Below are positions 24,033-35,100 of a DNA stretch of 64,000 nt, one piece after another. Numbering within the stretch: the stretch's first letter is position 1; every line of letters begins with the position of its first letter. The DNA is from Phoronis australis (taxonomy: Eukaryota > Phoronida > Phoronidae): assembly GCA_002633005.1 (NCBI GenBank), contig NMRA01000333.1, forward strand, positions 272,391-336,390, given 5' to 3'. Under the pieces are notes generated by a model. It ran no database searches. It was not told where the DNA came from and saw only the letters and a program-made list of their open reading frames with translations. A program made the translations under genes and the position numbers.

Positions 24033-24273
24033 CAGGGCTTGGGACGACCAATGACAAAAAATGAGGCGATGCATCTTTCCACAAATGAATAGGGTTGAGC
24101 GACAGAATGATATATTTGTGTTGTAAACTTTAACTGATATAACGCTTTTGCTTGAATAAAGTCAAAATTGTGATAAAAAAGAGTCGAAAAAAGAGTAAAC
24201 TGGAAATCAAATAAGCAAAAGTCGAAACCAAAAAGAGAAAATCCTCCTAAAAGAGGAGAATGCCAAACCCTGA
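24033..24273. mobile_element. Short CAGGG-type TIR MITE
   Basis: Begins CAGGGCTTGGGACGACC and ends with the complement of CAGGGTTTGGCATTCTCC. The left end closely matches the element at 6510-7017 (CAGGGCTTGGAATGACC). About 240 bp, AT-rich and non-coding. The target-site duplication is not clear. Confidence 0.5.
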
Positions 24274-24587
24274 ATGATTCAAAATTCCTTCAAGGTTAGA
24301 AGTACTACTGTGGAATCTAAGGCACGGGCACCTTGCACCTCAGGAGAGCAAGAACCAAGCCGTAAGAAGTCTTGATACACAGCGCTTGGTCATATACTTA
24401 TTCAAACAATCCAAAAATTAAGAGGGGCTTCTGGGTTCCACAGTATCGAACATCACCATCACGATCTCTATCAGCCTCTACAGAGCTGATCAGCACAGCC
24501 TTCAGCCAATATGCAAAAATGCCATAGTATCACCCTACTCTTTCACAGTGCTACGAAAGGTAATATTGTTTAACATGGCTTCTAAAA

Positions 24588-25868
24588 ACAAGAGCAACGC
24601 GGAGCGTTGAAATGCGCCCACGAACGCATCGCAAACGGTGAGCTTTTAGGGTTGTTTATTTGTGTCATAAAAATGGCCACTAGATGGTGCAAAAACGTAC
24701 AATCCATTCGAAAATGGGAACATGTCATAGCTTTTTTAATAGAAAGATATTCACCAAATTTCATAGAAATCTGTCATGGAACTTCAGAGAAACAAAGGAA
24801 AACAGAATAAAATGAAAACTGCCACTAAGGAGCACAGTGTTCATTGGATCCCCCTGAAAGCCGTCATTGTCTGTAGTTAGCTTCATATAATACACTTACT
24901 AAATTTAATAAAGATCCAGCAGTGGGTTTAGGAGATACAGCTATGGGCGCAAAACAAAACAAGACTACAATTATAGACGGCACAGTAGTCAAAGTCGTCA
25001 TCGTCAACCATTCTCTTCACACAGAGAACAAAAACGCCAATTTTCAAAACCATCCTTAGAATGATGTGCTTTATAGAGGGGTGGACGCCAAAAAACAGAC
25101 TCGAAAACAGCAAAAATGGCCACTAGGTGGCGCAAAATACCTCGATTCCATTAAAAAAGCGGGATAGCGTCACCTAACCAACAGATGCCTGACTGTATTC
25201 AAAATTTTATGAAAATCCGTTGAGGACCCTTGAAGACATAGATGTAAACGTAAAATCTAAAATTGCCATCAGGGTGCACACCAGTAGTCAGATCCGTCCG
25301 AAAGTCGTCGTTCTTTGTCAACATCATATAAATACCCTTGTTAAATTTAGTGAAGATCCTGCAAACGGTTTAGGAGATACAACCATGAGCGCAAAAAAAA
25401 CGAAACTGCCACTAGGAGGCGCCACAGTAGCTGAAGTCATCGGAAAATCATCGTCAACTGTCTTCCTCATAGTAAGAACAAACATGCCAATTTTCACAAT
25501 CATCCTTAAAGTGGTTTGGTTGTTAGAGGAGCGGACGCCAAAAAACAAACTCGAAAACGGTAAAAATGGCCACTAGGTGGCGCAAACTAAGTACAATCCA
25601 TCTGAAAACGGAAAGATAGCGTCACCACACTAACAGAAGCCTGTACGCCAAATTTTTTGAAAATACGTTAAGGACCTTTGAAGATACAGAGGTTAACATA
25701 AAAAAATGAAATTGCCACCAGGGGGCACATCAGTAGTCAAATCCGTCCAAAAGTCGTCGTCGTCCTTTGTCAACATCATATAAATGCACTTACTAAATTT
25801 AGTAAAGATCCTGCAGACGGACGGACGGAATAATGCGTCTACATATAAATATGTGGACGCTTAAAAAT
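24588..25868. repeat. CTCF-motif higher-order repeat element, copy 2
   Basis: Same architecture as 7109-8577: leader ACAAGAGCAACGCGGAGCG, then units with cores near 24677, 24822, 24966 (decayed), 25120, 25266, 25409, 25570 and 25715 (spacings about 145, 144, 154, 146, 143, 161, 145), then hairpin TACATATAAATATGTGG and ACGCTTAAAAATG. The two copies differ in unit number but share unit order and both ends. This one is intergenic between TIMELESS and EPC. Confidence 0.85.
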
Positions 25869-26883
25869 GAAACCGACGTCATACCATTCAGTCATTCCCA
25901 TTGACTGAAATCTGGGAAACCCCTTTCAGTTTACTGTTAGGTAGTATGGCGACCACCTTTGACACCACTAGTTGTAATTTATTAAAATGGACAGTGAAGA
26001 AAGTAAACAAAATCAAAAGAACCCCATTCCAGTGGCTTAAGCCCAAACAAATGCAGTGCATAAAAGTGTGTGCAAATGGTGGCTATGTGACCAGTATACT
26101 TCGGACCAAGCAAGCCCACTAATGCACACACACAAATTCCGTGTGTCCTACATCATGTTTCCAAAGGGCCACTTTTCAGTATAGGCGACACTGTGTCAGA
26201 GGGTAAGTATCATTGTTGGCACAGTTGTCCATAATGCCACAAGATCTTCCTGTCCCAGAGAGGGGACAAATACAGCAACAGTGGAAATGCCCAAATTGAA
26301 AAAAATAACATCGTAAATCTTTTATATTATAAAAAATATATTATCTAAATATTTTGTTTGCATACAAACAGGAATTTATGCGTTAATTTAACAAAACAAG
26401 ATTCATGTTTCATGATTACAAGGACTACAAAATACCCGGAGTGATGACCATATATACATATGAAATGTGACAAACAGAAAGTCCTGTTACCATGACGACA
26501 CAGATAAGATGACAAGAGATGGACACACACATATACAACTATGTATAATTTTCTCTCCCAGTAAAAAATGATTAAAACAATTAGCAATCTCCCAGTGGTG
26601 GACAGAAATAATTATTCAACAAAAGACGAAAAGAAACGAAGACCTCCAAGACAGACAGTTACTACAGAATTCAAGAGCCAAGAAACTCCTCAGTTTGTAC
26701 GTGTTGAATGCACAAAATGTGACCATCTTCTCAGCCTCTTGAATTTACCATATTACTCAACGGGAGCTTCAAAAATGTTGTTATGCAATGAACACCAACT
26801 ACCAAGAGCATCACAAAAATATTAGTTAATGTTCTCTCACTGATAACCACATCTTTGGTATAAGGACAATGACACATAAGTCC

Positions 26884-27275
26884 CGTCCACACACAGCCTA
26901 CCCTAGAACAACTTGCACCAGTGCAACTTACTTCACTTTGAGTGGAGTGTCCGCACACATCCACTAACTAGGGTAAGACAGAAGGTGTCGCTCTGTGTGT
27001 GACAATGAACACCTAATGCCAATACACACGCAAGAGAAAACCCACCTGTACGTAACCACAGGTGACAATTACTTCCACCCTACCCCACTTTACACTCACA
27101 CAGTGATGACAAGTGCCGCAAGTTACCCTAGTACAAGTTACCCCACCTCAATAATGTGGAGTAAGTTGTCACAAGATGGGGTAAGTTGCACTAGCCTAGA
27201 TAGCGTCCAGATAGCACTCAAGCCTAACGACATCTCGTAGTTATAACTTGTTCTGGGGTAAGTCTGTGTGTGGAT
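26884..27275. mobile_element. TIR element (MITE-like), about 390 bp
   Basis: The left end TCCACACACAGCCTACCC (then TAGAACAA) is inverted at the right end (TTGTTCTGGGGTAAG, then TCTGTGTGTGGA). The interior has further GGGTAAGTTG/CAACTTACCC inverted words (27125-27195). Peptides read from it have no domain. It is an unclassified non-autonomous DNA transposon. Confidence 0.6.
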
Positions 27276-28148
27276 GGTACTATAGGTTACATGCTGTCAT
27301 TATTACCAGACCTGAAGCCTATGATCTGAGTGAGGTCATGGTTTCCATGTCAACTCAATACGCAACAATCAAGACGGTCTCCATTCCCACAGCAAGAGCA
27401 CTGCACAGACATAGATGTAACATGTCAACACGTCCTACAGTCCTAGGGATAACCATGGCCGACTCGCTTCACCAAAAACACATACCGTAATCTCTAACAA
27501 TCGTAATCACAAACACAACTTGAATCAAAAACGTGCCCGTTTCCACGACAACACCCACTTCATATTGATGAGGGCATGTGACAAAATCTGTGTGATTACC
27601 ACTCATTGCCTGACCTGGTCAAGTCAACATTCCACAAATACAATGGAAAATCTGCTCTTGAAAAGTACAAGCTGGACTATGAACCCTACTCATAGCTTTG
27701 ACGACTGAGAAACAGCAAAATTACCGATTTCTACCTAAGCCTAAGGACATACAGGCCCATGGCCCATCATAAATTGCTGTAGTTGGTATCTAGATGGTCA
27801 GCTTGTGGCTGGTGAACAGACCCTTATTTGAATATTTAGTGACTATAACCACACCGTGGTCATGTGACTTCCATACACACTTGATTGTCTACTGTGGACT
27901 GTAAGCAGGAGCTGTCCTCGAGATTTTCACTGAAATTGAAAGAGACATGACTGCAGCAGGCAGAACAATTTGTGAGCTCAGCAAGTATTGTGCACCAAAT
28001 TATACACCACGCCGGACAAGGTCAGGGTCTTTTTGTCCCATAATTTTTTATGTGTTCTGTAGAAAGGAAATAGGTACCAGTAATGAACCGAAGTACGAAG
28101 ACAACACAACAAAGGTAAAACCTAAAGAATAATTAATAATAGACTTAT

Positions 28149-28230
28149 GTAACGTGCCTGCATTTTGAGAACCAGTTTTCTCCACTAAATAATGGGCATC
28201 AAACTGGTTCTCAAAATGAGGGCACGTTAT
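28149..28230. mobile_element. Foldback MITE, family member 3
   Basis: The arms TAACGTGCC, GCATTTTGAGAACCAGTTT and AAACTGGTTCTCAAAATG, GGCACGTTA form a near-perfect hairpin around TTCTCCACTAAATAATGGGCATC. The loop word CTCCACT..TAATGGG is shared with 10626-10700, so these are one family. Confidence 0.75.
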
Positions 28231-28867
28231 ATCCGACTATTGCAGACTAATTTTTTTTTTCTGTAAGGGAAAGCAACCGCTTTTGACGCTACGCTTAATA
28301 AAAAAAAAACAACAGACTAATGGTCACCTTGGAAACATAACATTCCATTTTAATTACTTTTCCCCGATGAGTATTAACTATCCATGGAACATCAGAATGG
28401 GACATAAACGGACTGACACAGGACTCTCTTCTCATTTCTACATTCACTTCCAATGAGCACACATAACGGCCTATTCCCTACAGAACACAGACTGTGCATG
28501 TCATTCGTGTTTGGTCAACGCAACTGAATGCAGCACCAAGATGCGCGTCCGGCTGTTTACATCCTTTGTATTGATCCATGGTTACCGCGTACTCGCCATG
28601 GGAACAGTAATAAACAGGGGAAAATGTCTCTACATCGTAATCAGGGATCTGCATTTATAAACAAAAAACAGTTGTTTCCCCTTTAAGTCACTTTGTAACA
28701 CAAGAGACACATTCTTGTCTATACAAACACTAGCACTAAGATCATCCTCCGAATGCATGCATGCTTAATCTATTCAGATGATCAGAGAGACCCTCAGTCG
28801 AACTAGTGTGTAAGTACCAAGCCTCCTATTGTCATTGATTTGAACTACAGGATCTTAGATGACTCAG

Positions 28868-29127
28868 TTACCTTATTAGGATGTTGGGAGAATTGTTCTT
28901 TGTGGGCGTGGAGTCGACCGTGACAACATTGATGTCCTCGGGAGTTATGGCCTTAGTGGCTGGAATACTGACGGGATCGATGATGATGTGGTCAGACGGT
29001 GGAGAGTTCACTGCTAAGGGTGATGTGGTCAGTGTAGTCTTAGCGTCCCTCTTAGTGGACGGGAGGAGAGGGTAGTTCAGCTGTAGCACTGTTGCTGCTG
29101 GCGACGTTGACAGTCCGGACAATTTGC
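28868..29127 (-). CDS. EPC1: EPC terminal coding exon
   Basis: Final exon, rich in Pro/Ser/Thr, ending NSPNILIR then TAA (28868-28870). The stop sits inside AAG-GTAAC, a good donor consensus, so splicing at 28872 would bypass the stop and extend the protein. No convincing next exon was found downstream on the minus strand. Confidence 0.75.
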
Positions 29128-32100
29128 CTGCAGGGAGACAGGTGACATGAGTACACATCAATTATACAGGGTGTTCCAAAAAATACTTGTGTAGTTTGAA
29201 GTCAGGAGTTCAATTTCAGTCCCGTAAATCAGACTCTGTCCATGGGCCTACTGCGTGGTTACACCTTGGAGTGAAAGCAGGCGCGTAGGCGACTGAGGCA
29301 CTGTGCAAACAGGAATGGCAAACCATTCTGGACATTCAAAAACGTCAAGGAAATTTCAAGAAAACTTAATTTTCCCACTTTGGTTCATAGACTCATTTTT
29401 GATCAACCCTTCATGACTTTGAACCACTAATCTGGTTTGTCACTTGAAATGTGATCACGTTTTTGAGATCCCCTGTGCACGTCATTAAACGCAACTTTAG
29501 GCTTAATTATGCTCAGTAGAAGAGACTAGAACAAACTAAATGAATGATGTAAACAAGGATGAGAAATGCAGGAATGCTCATCAGTTTCACAACTGAAATT
29601 CTTGCTTCAGGTATCACCTCAACAACTTAGGTCTTTTTTAGATGTTGATCTTGATGTGCAAAGTGATAGAATGCTAGATTAATGACGAGATGTCGATAAG
29701 AGGATCGATGGCGTGATGAAAACCTGCATAAATGGTAACTCTGCACTTGTTTAGAATGCAATACGGCCGACAAGTGAAATCTTATTTTGTTAAACTTCTC
29801 CACAAAAGTAAAGATCAAGAACATTTTAGTGCATTACACGAAGGGATTCTAATGGGTAAATGTCATAAAATAACATTTCCTAAAATTCCCATTACTGGCT
29901 AAAAAGAAAAATGGGAAAAGTCATTTCAGCAATTATTTCTGTGCAAAATAAGAGAATTGCTGTAGGCTATTGTACAAACGATCTAGACTTAAGAATTTCT
30001 TCCTGCTCATGATCACATTTCGATTGAATGCATGACACCGAAAAAGGCGATCTCCCTGAACCTCAGCAACAGGGAATAAATTGCCATCATGGTGTCAACA
30101 TGCACTGTGTCACATTTCATCGAAGCATGCATTTTATACTCACTATTATTTAGAGGGCCATTGGGCAATGGCTGGCTGACGATCACAGACAGAGATTTAG
30201 TAGAGGGCGCTGTAGTAGCTAGAGTAGCAGGTAATGACGGAGTAGCACCATTTTCAGTTTTCACGACAGGGACCCCTACGGGGACAGTGTCTGCACACTG
30301 CTGGGCATCACGCACCGCTGAGGCAGCGAACTTGGCCGTCGCAGAGTCAAGTGTAAAGCGCGAAGTGGGTTGTGACGCGAAGGAATGTTCAAGATTGATG
30401 GAGGCGTCGAGGTCAAGCGACTCCTGTCGCAGCAGCTGTTCCTGCTGTTGGCGCTGCATTTGTAATAGTTGTTCTTGGTGGCACTGAAAACTCTCCATAT
30501 TGAACTCTACTGGTGTCGAAGACAGGCTGTGGTCACCCACGTCACCGCTCACCAAGCGCCGCTCTTCTGTTGGCGTGCGTGGTCGATAGTGCGACCTATT
30601 GGGAGGATGGAGAAAAATATCAAATGAGAATACCATGTAGCAAGTTCTCGCAAACAGCCCGGCCCCGAAATAATCTTAATAGCAACAGCGTTTAGTGTCT
30701 GAAGAAAACGAAATCAAAGCCTGGTTGGTTCCCTCAACATCAGCCTTGAAATTATACTTACTATGACAGGATTTATTTCTGTTGTCACAAACACCTAGAA
30801 TCTTTACGAATAAAAAATACTTCACCAAATCATGGGGCAGGCCAACCTACCAAAACTGGACAGCTTCAATTCCATTACAAAACAGGTACAAAATACCAAT
30901 TGGACAATTTAGTAGAAGGTTACTTGGCTGGGGTCAAGCGTATGGACAACATGAGAACCAATTAGGACAGCGAGACACCACAACCAGCACCCTCAGGTTG
31001 GAATCCACCAACTTTGCAGTCTTCAATCAATTTAATGTATGTGTTTGCAAATATGTTGTTTATCATAAAACCGCAGTTTTCTTATTCCCTAAGTATAGTC
31101 ACTGAAAACGACAGCGTACTGATGTGACAATGATGAAGAAAGCATCCAGCCGCCTGCTTCAGTTAAATACAACTTTACAGCATACGCTTTCACGGATTCC
31201 AAATGGAAACAACCCATTGTCAGTTTTGGCATAATTCTACGTTTACAGTCTGTGTAAAAACGAGGTAAAGCATACAATATTTTAGCTAAACAAGCCGCAA
31301 CGCGCTGAACAGAAACCAATCACTCACCACTTGTTGTCCTTTATATATGAGAACAGCTTCCCCTTTGAGTCATCAACATCACCAGTCGATGACATGTCGA
31401 AGTCCCTCAAATCATCATCCCAGTCGCTGAACGCTCGGTCGATAAGAATTCTGAAAGTCACAAGGAAATGGAATATTGTTGAAACCAACATTTTTAATCA
31501 ACTCTTGGGCATTTGAATATACAATCCCCATGGCGACCCTTGACAGTGTACAGCAAGAAGTAAGTCCTGCTTACAAATGTGTTTCAATTACATCAATTAC
31601 ATCACCAGCTGATTTCAAAGAATTGGACAAATACTTTCTTGTTGGAATACCTGCGAAATTTCACAGCAGCAGAATTTTTAATACTTTCATATATATGTAT
31701 ATTTCCGATCTCTTCAAAGAAATTCAACAGAAATTCGGAAAAATAAGACAGCTTTGACTACATATCACTAATTAACGGTAGTTTTTTTTTTTGAAAATTA
31801 CCAGTTTCCAGACCACGTGTTCACCTGAAAAAGACAACACAAATGAAAACAGTCCCTACCATGCCAACAGGATCATGGCTACAACTTGTGTTTTCACTTT
31901 CAACAGTTTTATAAGACGTTCATGTCCCACGAACGAATAGCAATTTTTGCTATTGATTGTTGCCAAGCATAACTGAAAGTAAAAATTACCAACAGAAGTA
32001 GCGAAAGGAGTTTTTGGTCGTTTTATGAATTTCTCAAAAGTTTTGACCCTTTCTCATATTCCACGAGTATCCTACCCATGAAAACTATCTTTGCCATTTT

Positions 32101-35100
32101 CCAAGAGAAGAGAAAACTAATTTGTATAAAACATACCTCCCTCCCCTACCAACACGACGTCTTGCAAAGCCGATACACCGACGCGGCATGCTGAGCGATG
32201 TGAGAGAGTACCTATATTTTTTGTCACCGAACCCACCATCATCCTGGCTACACCATGGCCAGTTTCCTAAGCCGTCCAGGATTGGCTAAAAAGAGAACAT
32301 ATAATGTAACCAAAGCTGTGATTGGCTGACAAGTCATGAAATCTACACCAGGATTGAATAAAGTGAAAGTAGGGCAAAATCAATTATCCACAGAGATGTT
32401 TATTAACAACTCATCCAGCAAAGACTGGCAATGTTCAGCAAAGCAAAGTGTCTGAGCAGTCACGACTTGTTAGTATATACACATATTTCCCCAAGACGGA
32501 TCTCCTATTTCCTTCCTGTATAAAGATTTCTAGTAGAAGACTAAGTTGCTGTGCAATAACTAAAACCAATTACACGAAACATGTTGAACATATTGGCATA
32601 TTTCCCAAACCTGGGAAAATTCTCAAGTCACAACTGAGAATGTCAAAGCCAGACAACAATTCTCCCTAAATTCGTTTCAAAGTTTTGTTGACTTCCAAAT
32701 TTTAATTATTAACAGTTTTCCTAAATTCATAACCTATGATTCACATTATTGTTCCGTTTATTTCCTGAAATCTGTCCATTTTCCATCACAGCAATCAGCA
32801 CATGTCAAACACGTGCTTAAATTACAACAGGAGGTTGGAATTGTTCGTCAAAAATCTGGCAAAATCGGTCAACTATGCACCACCAGTGCATATGATTGTC
32901 TGCGTTTCACGTTTGTTCGTTAGCAGGAGGAATTGAGTTAGAGAATGAATAAACATTTAAAGGGAGAAAATGGAGAGGTACGCACAAGATCCCGAGAATG
33001 AGGCACGACCGTACGGCCTTTTTTGGTCGACAACTTTGATGCCTAATCAGCACCCTCACATTTCATTTTGTGACTTTCAGTTTTGGCGACCTCAGATTTC
33101 GTTTGGCGACCTGGGATTTTTGCCAGGTCGCTAAATGTGACTAGGGGTTAACCTAAGCGTCGAGCGCTGTACAGTTGTCGTCTGAGTACATACCGCTTGG
33201 TAGGAACAGTTAGATTTCCGTCGGAAGGCGTACACACCGTCAGGGTCGTTCTCGTCTTCATGGTCAGACGAAGACACCATCTGGTGAAGAAAATCAAAAC
33301 GACATATCAACAGGTAGGCTTAAACTTCATATAAGCAACAGAAATTAAATAAAATGAAATTCATTTGTAAACAGTGGATCACTACTCCCATAAACATCTA
33401 GTAATAGCAGTTAAACAAAAAATAACAATCACTATTTCTTTGAATATCCAATAAAAGGCCAGTTCTCTCTTCTGGTCAATGGAAAAAATCTTTGTTAATT
33501 TTGTAACGATTTAGTAGTTTCCATGACTTTAGCCAGAACTTCAAACAAACTAGGTAAATTCTGACGAAATTCGTCACCGTTTTTTCCGTAAACTGCTGAA
33601 ATTTAAAATCTCTGTAAAGCACGTCACTAGCAAGTCAGAGCTGATGGTACTCACTGGTGACAGACCATCGTCCTCTGAGCTGTAGGCGTCCGTGTGTAGG
33701 ATGTCCACCTCGTGGTACTGGGGTAATTGCACTGTTGGTTGGCTAGCCTGCTGCTGCTGTTGCTGCTGCTGCACAGACTGTTTTGGTTTGCGCTTCTTGT
33801 AGCCTCGTTTCTGACGCACAAAACCTGGCTCATCCGGCTGCTGCAAAACGACAGCAATGTTTTACGTGACCAATTGACCTGTCACAAGCTCCGCCCCCTT
33901 GCAAAATGTCAACAAACAAACAATAAAAGTTGTTAGTCGGGTAAAATGGTGGCTTGGAAACGAAGGTGTGTCAAGAATGCTGCATTCTGATTGGTCAGTT
34001 AAGCTGTCACTCAAAATCTTGGTTTATGTTACAAAACCCAGCACTGTATAAAATGTTAACTGTCGTCTCATTGAGCCAGACCCTGCTCGTGTCACACCAA
34101 CTAAGTGGGTAGTGCAAATAGGGTCTCGCCCCTCAACTCAAGTCACCCTATTAGTCTAGTGCCCTATTCACATTGCGCCGACTCAGCGTGTAGTACAATA
34201 AGCCCCACCCCCAACTCACCCTATTGATCCAATCCGTTCACATTGTACNCCCCCCCCCCCCATAAATTATCCAAAGAGTTCCTATTCACGCTGAACAGGC
34301 TCAGCGGGTAGCTGGGAGAAGCCACCCCACCCCCACTTACCCATTGAGCCTGTGCTCACATTGTTTCTGACTCAGTGAGTAGCCCAAATAACCCCCATCT
34401 CCCCCCCAACTCACCCTATTGGTCCAATCCCTGTTCACATTGTATTGGCTCAGTGGGTAATAGGTGGGTCGAGTATGCTTTTGTGCCTCTGCCTTGGCCA
34501 AGAGCTCACCACTGAAGTCTTCAATGTCATACCTACAACAAGAAGGTCAACAATAAAACACAGGTGTCTCCACTAATTGGGGCAGACTAGGTTTTAAGCA
34601 CATACATACATGTGCCTTTGTCCCACTTATAGCTGCAGGCTCACCACCTGGATACAAGTCAACACCAACCATTTTGTAGCCGTAAATAATGCCTCACTTT
34701 CATGTTCCTAGTGTTATCCATAGAGGCACAGCTTCACCTACAGATATCTGGCCATCAAAGCATCTACAACATCTTTACACCAACGACAGCTTTCATAAGA
34801 GATTTACAGACGGATAAATGTGGAGTTCAGAAGTTGTCTTGATGCGAGAAAAATCTCGCCAAAACCACACGATCTCATTCAAAATACATGGTACTATCTC
34901 GCAAAGTCTCATATTTCTAGCGAGATCCTAGCGAGCTTCTAGTGTTGCTGAACTCTACCCAGGAGTTCACTATTTCCGTGACAACATCTCAACAAACAGA
35001 TTACAGGGAGACAACAAACAGAATATTGGCAATTTTTTGTGGAAAACAATATCACAAAGAACATTCATTCAACGACCAATTTGATGGAATAAACTGTGAA

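Noticed and set aside
31800-31831. Possible 23-bp EPC micro-exon between an AG and a GTAATT donor
   Set aside because: Joining it to the upstream phase-2 exon gives AGG TGA, a stop. The exon at 31328-31450 joins directly in frame and matches the conserved ILIDRAFSDWD segment.
33727-33936. Leu-rich plus-strand frame over the CTG repeats
   Set aside because: Antisense shadow of the EPC polyglutamine tract.
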